A stretch of 64,000 nucleotides of DNA from assembly GCA_019509985.1 (NCBI GenBank), contig JAEKLF010000053.1, positions 1 through 64,000 on the forward strand, given 5' to 3'. Each line of letters opens with the position of its first letter. Within the stretch, counting starts at the first letter, position 1. Under the pieces are notes generated by a model. It saw only the letters and a program-made list of their open reading frames with translations. It had not been told where the DNA came from and searched no databases. The translations under genes were made by a program, and so were the position numbers. This DNA is from Burkholderiales bacterium (GTDB taxonomy: Bacteria > Pseudomonadota > Gammaproteobacteria > Burkholderiales > Burkholderiaceae_C). This document shows positions 46,954 to 54,084 of the stretch, in pieces.

Positions 46954-48516
46954 TCAACTGGGGCGGGCAAGGGCCTTGAGCTTCATGCCGGCCAACGTCA
47001 GCACGGCAAAGTAGACGACCGCGCAGGCAGCCAGGCTCGCCGCCATCGCCAGCGCGCGCTGGACTTCGTGAGCACCCAGAGCAATCCAGTCCAGCCGTGT
47101 CGCAAGCTGCCATTGCAACAGGCCCATGGCCACGCAGCCCAACACGACGCGCAGGCCGAAAGCCGTCCATCCCGGCTCCGGACGGTAGCTGCCCAGCTTC
47201 CTCAAGCCCCACAACAGCCAGCTCGCATTGACGAGGGCCCCCAGGCCGATGGACAGCGCCAGGCCGGCCACACCGACCCAGGGCACGAGGACGAGGTTGA
47301 AGCACTGCGTCAGGATCAGCACGACCACGGCGATCTTGGCCGGCGTGCCGGTGTCCTGGCGCGCGTAGAAGCCGGGGGCCAGCACCTTGACGGCGATCAG
47401 GCCCAGCAACCCCACGCCCCAGCCCATTACCGACTGCGCGGTGTGCGCCACGTCCGATGCGAGGAACTTGCCGCGGTGGTACAGCACCGCCGTCAGCGGC
47501 TCGGCAAACACCAGCAGCGCCACCGCACACGGCAGCGCCAGCAGCATCACCATGCGCAGACCCCAGTCGAGCAGGTGGCTGTAGCGCCCGTTCTCGCCCG
47601 ATGCCTGCGCGGCCGAGAGCTGTGGCGTCAGCACCGCGCTGAGGGCGACACCGAGCAGGCCGATGGGGAACTCCATCAGGCGGTCGGCGTAGTTCAGCCA
47701 GGAGGTCGCGCCGGCGCCGAGGTGGCTGGAGATCTGCGTGTTGATCATCAGCGACAGCTGCGACACGCCGACGCCCAGCAACGCCGGGCCCATGTTCATC
47801 AACAGCCTGCCGACGCCGGGATGGGCGCGCGACGCGCGCAGCCCCGACCAGGTCCAGCGCAGCCGCGGCAGCATGCCGATGGAACGCAGCGCGGGCCACT
47901 GCACGACGAGCTGCAGCACGCCGCCCAGCATGACGCCCAGGGCCATCGCGTAGATGCCCGGGTAGCCGGCGCGCTCCAGCGGCCTGGCCAGCGCCCAGCA
48001 GACCGCGATCGTGCTGAGGTTCATCAGCACCGGCGTGGCCGCCGGCACGACGAAGCGCCGCCACGTGTTCATGATCCCCGCCGACAACGCCACCATCGAC
48101 ATGCAGCCGATGTAGGGGAACATGAAGCGGGTCATGACGACAGCGGCGTCGAATTCCCGCGCAGGGAGGCCTGAACCCAGCAGCCACACCAGAATCGGCG
48201 CAGCCAGGATGCCCACCAGCGACGTGATCACCAGCGCCCAGGCCAGCACCGTGCCGACGGCATCAACAAGCCGTTTTGTTTCCTGCTCGCCATCGGTTGC
48301 ACGAGAGGCCGCCAGCAGCGGCACGAAGGCCTGCGTGAAAGCCCCTTCGGCCAGCAGCCGGCGCAGCAGGTTGGGAATGCGGAATGCGACGAGGAAGGCG
48401 TCGGTGAAGAAGTTGGCGCCGAACAGGCCGGCCACCATCTGCTCGCGAACGAGTCCGGCGATGCGCGAGGCCAGGGTCAGAAGTGAAATGGTCGACGCGG
48501 CACGCAGCAGATTCAT
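46954..48516 (-). CDS. murJ: Murein lipid II flippase MurJ
   Basis: 520 residues with about 14 membrane helices of the MOP superfamily. Signatures are [33 protein letters not shown] near the start, [19 protein letters not shown], and [17 protein letters not shown]. It flips lipid II across the inner membrane during peptidoglycan synthesis. It is the first gene of the minus-strand operon with sirB1, the AI-2E gene, hda, the HAD gene, pcnB and folK. It is divergent from rpsT, as in many betaproteobacteria. Confidence 0.95.
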   Translation of the reverse strand: MNLLRAASTISLLTLASRIAGLVREQMVAGLFGANFFTDAFLVAFRIPNLLRRLLAEGAFTQAFVPLLAASRATDGEQETKRLVDAVGTVLAWALVITSLVGILAAPILVWLLGSGLPAREFDAAVVMTRFMFPYIGCMSMVALSAGIMNTWRRFVVPAATPVLMNLSTIAVCWALARPLERAGYPGIYAMALGVMLGGVLQLVVQWPALRSIGMLPRLRWTWSGLRASRAHPGVGRLLMNMGPALLGVGVSQLSLMINTQISSHLGAGATSWLNYADRLMEFPIGLLGVALSAVLTPQLSAAQASGENGRYSHLLDWGLRMVMLLALPCAVALLVFAEPLTAVLYHRGKFLASDVAHTAQSVMGWGVGLLGLIAVKVLAPGFYARQDTGTPAKIAVVVLILTQCFNLVLVPWVGVAGLALSIGLGALVNASWLLWGLRKLGSYRPEPGWTAFGLRVVLGCVAMGLLQWQLATRLDWIALGAHEVQRALAMAASLAACAVVYFAVLTLAGMKLKALARPS

Positions 48517-48583
48517 GGCGGCGGATTATCTGTGTCGCCCTCCCCGCCAATTTCGGCGCCGTTATTCAAACTCAGCCGGCAAC

Positions 48584-48613
48584 TTGTCAGAAACCCTGTT
48601 TTCAGGCTATACT
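48584..48613 (+). promoter_or_regulatory. Sigma-70 promoter of rpsT
   Basis: -35 TTGTCA (48584-48589), an 18-base spacer, and -10 TATACT (48608-48613). Start would be near 48620, giving a leader of about 28 bases to the rpsT ATG. The spot is in the 131-base gap between murJ and rpsT. Confidence 0.85.
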
Positions 48614-48647
48614 CGTCGTCTTTGCACCAACTGGGTATAGATACAGC

Positions 48648-48944
48648 ATGGCAACCAGCTCCAAAGCCAAGAAGAAGACGGTTCGCCTGGCATCGGGTCG
48701 CAAACGCGCTCGCCAGGACGTCAAGCTCAACGCCGCCAACACGGCTCTGCGCTCCAAATTCCGCACGGTCGTCAAGAACGTGCAAAAGGCCGTGGTCGCG
48801 GGCGACAAGTCCAAAGCCGCCGACCTCTTCAAGACCGCCCAGGCCGTGATCGACTCGGTCGCCGACAAGGGCATCTTCCACAAGAACAAGGCCGCTCGCC
48901 ACAAGAGCCGCCTGTCCGCCAAGATCAAGGCGCTCGCCGCCTGA
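48648..48944 (+). CDS. rpsT: 30S ribosomal protein S20
   Basis: 98 residues, slightly longer than E. coli S20. The basic, helical sequence [42 protein letters not shown] and the end [21 protein letters not shown] are typical of S20, which binds 16S rRNA at the 30S base. It has its own sigma-70 promoter and two terminators, so it is a single-gene transcript. The murJ-rpsT divergent pair is usual for the group. Confidence 0.97.
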   Translation: MATSSKAKKKTVRLASGRKRARQDVKLNAANTALRSKFRTVVKNVQKAVVAGDKSKAADLFKTAQAVIDSVADKGIFHKNKAARHKSRLSAKIKALAA

Positions 48945-48974
48945 TTAGAAATCCAGCTCTGGTGCAAGCCGAAG

Positions 48975-49024
48975 GCCCGCGAAAGCGGGCTTTTTGCTTT
49001 GAGGCCCGCACAAGCGGGCCTTTT
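48975..49024 (+). terminator. Tandem intrinsic terminators after rpsT
   Basis: Two related hairpins in a row: GCCCGC-GAAA-GCGGGC then TTTTTG (48975-48995), and GGCCCGC-ACAA-GCGGGCC then TTTTG (49003-49024). They look like a duplicated terminator, which gives near-complete stopping after rpsT before repeat copy C. Confidence 0.9.
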
Positions 49025-49045
49025 GTATTGGTGTTGTCTTTTCTG

Positions 49046-49172
49046 CGGGCCGAGCGCCGGGCCGCCCCAAGCCGGCCCGCAGGCGATGTACTTGCGGCTC
49101 AATGCCGCAAGTGTCGCCGTCCGGGGGACCGACCAGGCTCGCGGCGTTCAGCGCGCGAGACTGGGCGAGGGG
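49046..49172 (+). repeat. Dispersed multi-hairpin repeat, copy C
   Basis: The same order of hairpins as the other copies: GGGCCGAGCGCCGGGCCGCC..GCCGGCCCG, then GGCGATGTACTTGCGGC-TCAAT-GCCGCAAGTGTCGCC, then a shortened GTCCGGGGGAC, then a perfect final hairpin CTCGCG-GCGTTCAG-CGCGAG, then CTGGGCGAGGGG. It lies between the rpsT terminators and the convergent hydrolase gene. Confidence 0.88.
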
Positions 49173-49180
49173 TCAACCAT

Positions 49181-50059
49181 CTAGTGCCACTCGCCCGGCA
49201 CGACGCCCTGGATGCTGCGGTCGCGCAGCCACTCCGTGATGGCGCGTGCAACCCAGAGCGGGTCGTCCAGCGGCAGGTCATGCCCGGCCTTCGTGTGCAG
49301 GCGCAGCGGCGCACCCCAGGCGCGGCTGATGGCCTGCGAGCAGCGCCAGTCGATCAGGTTGTCGGCCTTGCTGCACAGCAGCAGCATGGGCGCGGACGGC
49401 CGTGTGCGGCTGGCGCGGTAGCGCATGCTGGCGAGCAGCTGGCGCGCGGTGTTGCGCACGCCCAGCGGGTGCTGGCGCTGCAGTTCCACCCAGCGGTCGA
49501 TGACCGCCTGCGTCGGCGTCAGCCGTGTCGTCAGGCTGAGCACGCGCTCTTCGCGCATGCGGGCGCTGAAGCGGCTCAGCGACAGCAGCAGCAGCCCGAG
49601 ATAGTTCAAGGGACGCGGCTTGCGAAAAAGTTCGCTGAAGGGTCGCAGGCTGGGATTGATCAGCACGCCGGCCTCGACCTCGCTCGGATAGCGATTGGCC
49701 CAGTCGCTCAGCACCGCCGCGCCCAACGACATGCCGATCAGCGACACCGGTCCGCTGACGCCGCGCCCTTGCAGTTCGGCACGGCAGGCATCGACGATGG
49801 CCGAGACCTGCGTCGGACTGGCTTGCCGGCGCTGCGTGCCGGTGCCCGGCAGATCCAGCATCAGCATTTGCGCCGCCGGTTGCAGCAGGCGCAGTTCGCG
49901 CAGCAGATGCTCAGGGAAGACACCCCAATGCCCGCTTTCACGCGACAGCCCGCGCAGCAGCACCCAGACCGGCGTCGGCACGCGCTCCGCCGGCGCCAGC
50001 ATTGGCGCGGTGAGGAACGGGGCGGGAGCTGCCGTGGCAGCGTTGAGGTTCACCGGCAT
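49181..50059 (-). CDS. Alpha/beta hydrolase family protein
   Basis: 292 residues from MPVNLNAATAAPAPF; an upstream TTG would lengthen it by 25 residues. The hydrolase core has the nucleophile elbow IGMSLGAAVLSDW (G-x-S-x-G), an Asp in LLLCSKADNLIDW and a His in TKAGHDLPLDDP. No signal peptide is evident. Lid helices between residues 140 and 220 are Arg-rich. The substrate is unknown. It ends close to repeat copy C, and sits between rpsT and the DUF3579-argD-argF group. Confidence 0.85.
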   Translation of the reverse strand: MPVNLNAATAAPAPFLTAPMLAPAERVPTPVWVLLRGLSRESGHWGVFPEHLLRELRLLQPAAQMLMLDLPGTGTQRRQASPTQVSAIVDACRAELQGRGVSGPVSLIGMSLGAAVLSDWANRYPSEVEAGVLINPSLRPFSELFRKPRPLNYLGLLLLSLSRFSARMREERVLSLTTRLTPTQAVIDRWVELQRQHPLGVRNTARQLLASMRYRASRTRPSAPMLLLCSKADNLIDWRCSQAISRAWGAPLRLHTKAGHDLPLDDPLWVARAITEWLRDRSIQGVVPGEWH

Positions 50060-50130
50060 GTTGCTAAACGTTGCTGGCGAGGATAACGGCGAGCCGCCGC
50101 CGCAGGGTTCGGGAATGTCGCTAGGGCGAG

Positions 50131-50469
50131 TCAAGCGCCCGGCTTGCCGCCGGGGCCGTCAGGCAACAGACAGGCGTCGGCGACCTGCAGGTTGTTGTCG
50201 CGCGCAAAGTTCATGACGAAGTCCCAGGCCATCGGCTCGAGGCGCTTGAGCTCCTCGTTGACGATGACGCACTTCACGCCGTTGATGACGGTGGGCACGC
50301 ACAGCGGCGAGTAGCCGATGTAGGCGCCGATGCCGCCGCGCCCGCCACCGGGCCTGAAGCAGGACATCGCACCGGCCAGCCGCTCGGCCCAATCGCTCGG
50401 GCGGAAGGTGCGTCCATCCAGGGTCACACCTTGGATGAAGACTTCGCGCGGCGGGGGGGCAACGGTCAT
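50131..50469 (-). CDS. DUF3579 family protein
   Basis: 112 residues starting MTVAPPPREVFIQGVTLDGRTFRPSDWAERLAGAMS. It ends in a C-terminal helix rich in Asp and Asn (MAWDFVMNFARDNNLQVADACLLPD). DUF3579 is confined mainly to betaproteobacteria and is regularly found divergent from argD, as here; its role is unknown. A TTG two codons earlier is in frame, but the ATG is chosen. It has no close operon partner on its strand. Confidence 0.87.
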   Translation of the reverse strand: MTVAPPPREVFIQGVTLDGRTFRPSDWAERLAGAMSCFRPGGGRGGIGAYIGYSPLCVPTVINGVKCVIVNEELKRLEPMAWDFVMNFARDNNLQVADACLLPDGPGGKPGA

Positions 50470-50621
50470 GGACAACAGGGGGCTTCGCGGTACAGCGGAG
50501 CTCCGCTGTCAAAGACCGCTATTGTGCCTCGGCACAGGTCCATCTGTTGCGGCGCAGCAAATGTCCCGGCATCGACTCTAGAATCAAAAGCCCACTTTTC
50601 CTCAACCTTTGCGGAGACCCG

Positions 50622-51827
50622 ATGAACGCTGTCCCCTCCTCGTCCGAGCCCCATGTCATGCCGACCTACGGCCGCCTGCCCATTGCGCTTTCGCATGGCC
50701 AGGGCTGCTGGGTCTGGGACACGCAAGGCCGACGATTCCTGGACGGGCTGGGCGGCATCGCGGTCAACACGCTGGGCCACAACCACCCCCGCCTCGTGCC
50801 GGCGCTGCAGGAGCAGATCAGCAAGCTCATCCACACCAGCAACTACTACCTCGCGCCGCTGCAGGAGAAGCTTGCCGCCAAGCTCTGCGAGATTTCGGGG
50901 CTGGCGAACGTCTTCTTCTGCAATAGCGGACTGGAGGCCAACGAGGCGGCTTTGAAGATCGCTCGCAAGTTCGGCCATGACCGCGGCAATGACAACCCGG
51001 CCGTGCTCGTCTTCGAGGGCGCCTTCCATGGCCGCTCGATCGCGACGCTGTCGGCCACGGCCAACCCCAAGATCCAGGCCGGCTTTGCGCCGCTAGTGCC
51101 GGGCTTCGTGCGCGTGCCGCTGAACGACACCGCCGCAGTCGAAGCTGCGCTCGATGCCAATCCCAACATCACGGCCATCTTCCTGGAGACCATCCAGGGC
51201 GAAGGCGGCATCAACCCGGCCCGCATCGAATTCCTGCAGGCCCTGCGCCGCATCTGCGACGCGCGCGACCTGCTGCTGATGCTGGACGAGGTGCAGTGCG
51301 GCATCGGCCGTACCGGCAAGTGGTTCGCACACCAGTGGGCGGGCCTCAAGCCGGACGTGATGCCGCTGGCCAAGGGCCTGGGCTCGGGCGTACCCATTGG
51401 CGCCGTCGTCTGCGGCCCGCGTGCGGCGGGGGTGCTGAAGGCGGGCAACCACGGCACGACCTTCGGCGGCAACCCGCTGGCCATGCGCGCCGGCGTCGAG
51501 ACGCTGACCATCATGGAAGAAGACGGCCTGCTGGCCAATGCCGAGGCGGTCGGTGCGACGCTGCGCGGCGCGCTGGCCGAGGGCTTGGCGGGCGAGACCG
51601 GCGTGGTCGAGATCCGAGGCCAGGGTCTGATGCTGGGCATCGAGCTGGACCGCCCAGCCGGCGTGCTGCTGACGCAAAGCCTGGATGCTGGCCTCTTGAT
51701 CAGCGTGACTGCCGACCGCGTCGTGCGCCTGCTGCCGCCGCTGATCCTCACGCACGACGAAGCACGCGAGATCGCCGCACGCCTCGTGCCGCTGATCAAG
51801 GCGCTGCTCGCGCAGCCCAAGCCATGA
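50622..51827 (+). CDS. argD: Acetylornithine aminotransferase
   Basis: 401 residues. A fold-type I aminotransferase with PLP-binding Lys expected in MPLAKGLGSGVPIGAVV (AKG-L), the cofactor Asp in LLMLDEVQCGIGRTGKWFA (DEVQ-GxGRTG), and FCNSGLEANEAALKIARKFG. It converts N-acetylglutamate semialdehyde to acetylornithine in arginine synthesis. GCGGAGA precedes the ATG. Its stop overlaps the argF start (ATGA), so the two are coupled; they act in successive steps of the pathway. Confidence 0.96.
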   Translation: MNAVPSSSEPHVMPTYGRLPIALSHGQGCWVWDTQGRRFLDGLGGIAVNTLGHNHPRLVPALQEQISKLIHTSNYYLAPLQEKLAAKLCEISGLANVFFCNSGLEANEAALKIARKFGHDRGNDNPAVLVFEGAFHGRSIATLSATANPKIQAGFAPLVPGFVRVPLNDTAAVEAALDANPNITAIFLETIQGEGGINPARIEFLQALRRICDARDLLLMLDEVQCGIGRTGKWFAHQWAGLKPDVMPLAKGLGSGVPIGAVVCGPRAAGVLKAGNHGTTFGGNPLAMRAGVETLTIMEEDGLLANAEAVGATLRGALAEGLAGETGVVEIRGQGLMLGIELDRPAGVLLTQSLDAGLLISVTADRVVRLLPPLILTHDEAREIAARLVPLIKALLAQPKP

Positions 51828-52786
51828 AGCCGGGGCAGGGACTGATGCGCCACTACCTCCAGTTCAAGGACTTCCGCGCCGAGGAATACGCCCATTTGTT
51901 CGACCGCGCCGCCATCATCAAGCGGCGCTTCAAGAACTACGAGCGCTACCAGCCGCTGGCCGACCGCACGCTGGCCATGATCTTCGAGAAGGCCAGCACG
52001 CGCACACGCGTCAGCTTCGAGGCGGGCATGTACCAGATGGGCGGCTCGGTCGTGCACCTGACGACCGGCGACAGCCAGTTGGGCCGCGCCGAGCCCGTGG
52101 AGGACTCGGCACGCGTCATCAGCCGCATGGTCGACATCGTCATGATCCGCACCTTCGAGCAGAGCAAGATCGAGGCGTTCGCGGCGCACTCGCGCGTGCC
52201 GGTCATCAACGGCCTCACCAACGAGTACCACCCCTGCCAGATCCTCGCCGACCTGTTCACCTTCATCGAGAACCGCGGCATGGACCGACGCGGCGCCATC
52301 GACATGAACTGCCTGAAGGGCCGTGTCGTGGCCTGGGTGGGTGACGGCAACAACATGGCCAACACCTGGCTGCAGGCGGCGGAGATCCTGGGCTTCACGG
52401 TGCATGTCAGCACGCCGAGCGGCTACGAGGTCGACCCCGTGGTGGCCGGCATCAAGAACCCGGCCTGCTACCGCGTGTTCAAGGACCCGCGCGAAGCCTG
52501 TGATGGCGCCGACCTCGTGACCACCGACGTCTGGACCAGCATGGGCTACGAGGCCGAGAACGAGGCCCGCAAGGCCGCCTTCGCGGACTGGTGCGTGGAC
52601 CGCGACATGATGGCCCGCGCCAAGGGCGACGCCCTCTTCATGCACTGCCTGCCGGCACACCGTGGCGAGGAGGTGGCGGCGGACGTCATCGACGGGCCGC
52701 AGTCGGTCGTGTGGGATGAGGCGGAGAACCGCATGCACGTGCAGAAGGCGCTGATGGAGTACCTGCTGCTCGGGCGCATCGGCTGA
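51824..52786 (+). CDS. argF: Ornithine carbamoyltransferase
   Basis: 320 residues, the anabolic type. The carbamoyl-phosphate site MIFEKASTRTRVSFEAG (STRTR), the ornithine site GLTNEYHPCQILADL (HPxQ) and the C-terminal MHCLPAHRGEEV (HCLP) are complete. It makes citrulline from ornithine and carbamoyl phosphate. The start chosen overlaps the argD stop; an ATG seven codons later (MRHYLQF) is nearer the common family start. A bidirectional terminator follows. Confidence 0.96.
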   Translation: MKPGQGLMRHYLQFKDFRAEEYAHLFDRAAIIKRRFKNYERYQPLADRTLAMIFEKASTRTRVSFEAGMYQMGGSVVHLTTGDSQLGRAEPVEDSARVISRMVDIVMIRTFEQSKIEAFAAHSRVPVINGLTNEYHPCQILADLFTFIENRGMDRRGAIDMNCLKGRVVAWVGDGNNMANTWLQAAEILGFTVHVSTPSGYEVDPVVAGIKNPACYRVFKDPREACDGADLVTTDVWTSMGYEAENEARKAAFADWCVDRDMMARAKGDALFMHCLPAHRGEEVAADVIDGPQSVVWDEAENRMHVQKALMEYLLLGRIG

Positions 52787-52803
52787 GTCATCTCGGCGCG
52801 CAT

Positions 52804-52838
52804 GAAAAAGCCGGCTGCGAACAGCCGGCTTTTCTTTT
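52804..52838. terminator. Bidirectional terminator after argF
   Basis: AGCCGGCTG-CGAA-CAGCCGGCT forms a perfect 9-bp stem, with TTTTCTTTT on the right and AAAAAG on the left. It serves argF (plus) and the PEP-CTERM gene (minus), whose convergent ends flank it. Confidence 0.92.
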
Positions 52839-52850
52839 GGGCGAAGCCGA

Positions 52851-53331
52851 TCAGGCGCGACGGCGACGGGCAATCAGCAGCGCGCCACCGGCCAGCAGCA
52901 GCGCAACGCTGGTGGGTTCGGGCACGGCGGCGATGTTGTCCAGGCCGACGAGGTTGGCCGTGCCGGTCAGGTCGAAGGACTGGGCGGTGCCGCTGAAGCT
53001 CAGCACGGCCTTGTTCCAGGCTGTGTAGTCGGCCGAGTTGGCATTCAGGTTGATCGTGCCCAGCAGCGTGCCGGTACCGTTCAGGCCGGAGTAGGCCTTG
53101 ATGGCACCAGGTGCATCACTGGGGGCCGAATAGAAGAAGCTCAGACCACCGGTGACGCCACCGGCCACGTTCATGTAGGCGGCCGTGTTGGTGACGCCGT
53201 CCAGCTGCGCAAAGGCCACGCCCAGCATCGACGGGGCACCGGCGTAGTAGTCGCCGTTGGCCAGGCTGCCCAGGCCATCGTTGTTCGACACGCCCAGCAC
53301 GTTCGTGAAACTCAAGGGTGGCGAGCTTCAT
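52851..53331 (-). pseudogene. PEP-CTERM protein gene lacking its signal peptide
   Basis: The body reads SFTNVLGVSNNDGLGSLANG, is Gly/Asn/Ser-rich, and ends in the sorting signal VPEPTSVALLLAGGALLIARRRRA, so it is a PEP-CTERM protein. Its frame can be entered only through TTG at 53315, giving 154 residues with no signal peptide. Six codons upstream in another frame is a proper start, a GGAG site then ATG of MKLATL, which reads off into EFHERAG. A deletion of the hydrophobic core with a frameshift best explains this. Exosortase substrates need a signal peptide, so the product should not be sorted. A sequencing error is the alternative. Confidence 0.72.
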
Positions 53332-53518
53332 CGAATGAACTCCAGAGCTTGAGTGGTTGAGGCGGCGGCGGCCGCGACGTTTGGATCGGGGCGCAGTGTG
53401 GTCGGCGAAGACGACAACTCCATGACGTCCCCAAGTCAACGCGCCGCCGTTCGGCATGCGTCACCGCGCTGTCACCGGCGGCTGCCATGGTCGCCCTCTT
53501 CGTTTGCCTGCCCCGGCC

Positions 53519-53974
53519 ATGCCACTTCGCGCCCTGCCCCGCCGCCATCTCCTGCTCGCCGCCGGCGGTGCCTGCCTGGGCCTCGCACGCCCGGCGCAGG
53601 CCTGCGAGTTCTTCAGCAGCCACATGCGCATCTGGCATCCGTGGACACGCGCCACGCGGGTCGATGCCGACACGGCCAAGCTGTGCATGCGCTTCGACGA
53701 AGTGCAGCGGACCGACCGTCTGATCGGCGTCGAGACCCCCGTGGCTGGGGGGGTGCGATTGGCCGGTCCCGGCGCGCCCACGGCCGGTGAAGGCCTGCCG
53801 CTGCTGATCCGCGAGGGTCAGGACTTGACCCTGACCGAGGACGGCCTCCACCTCGAACTGCTGGACCTGCAGCAGCCGCTGCAGATCGGCCGCAGCTACG
53901 CGCTGCGCCTCATCTTCGAATCGGCCGAACCGGTCAACGCGATGTTGAACGTCGACTACGTGGGCCTGCGTTGA
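53519..53974 (+). CDS. PCu(A)C-fold exported protein lacking usual copper ligands
   Basis: 151 residues. The signal MPLRALPRRHLLLAAGGACLGLARPAQA has a twin Arg and could use the Tat route. The mature part follows the PCu(A)C copper-chaperone pattern (WTRATRV...TDRLIGVETPVAGGVRLAG...DGLHLELLDLQQPLQIGRS). However, the expected His after VRL and the HxM in GLHLMLMGL are missing (GLHLELLDL), so the canonical copper site is absent. A Cys-His-Met-His cluster near the mature N-terminus (ACEFFSSHMRIWHPW) might bind metal instead. A role in metal delivery is doubtful. The gene precedes a large secreted PHP-domain gene. Confidence 0.7.
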   Translation: MPLRALPRRHLLLAAGGACLGLARPAQACEFFSSHMRIWHPWTRATRVDADTAKLCMRFDEVQRTDRLIGVETPVAGGVRLAGPGAPTAGEGLPLLIREGQDLTLTEDGLHLELLDLQQPLQIGRSYALRLIFESAEPVNAMLNVDYVGLR

Positions 53975-54084
53975 AGCGCGCTTCGGCTCACGCGGCGTCG
54001 TCAAGCCGTCACGCCCAGGTCACGGCCGATTCCTAGCATCCGCCCCGTTTCAGCCCTCCCACAACAAGCCCTGGAGTCGCCTTC

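Noticed and set aside
50562-50584. A promoter for argD with -10 TAGAAT
   Set aside because: The -10 is fair but no -35 of good quality is at 16-18 bases, so it is too weak to list.
53446-53470. A possible -35 (TTGACT) upstream of the damaged PEP-CTERM gene on the minus strand
   Set aside because: No matching -10 is found at a proper distance, and no sigma-54 motif is present either.
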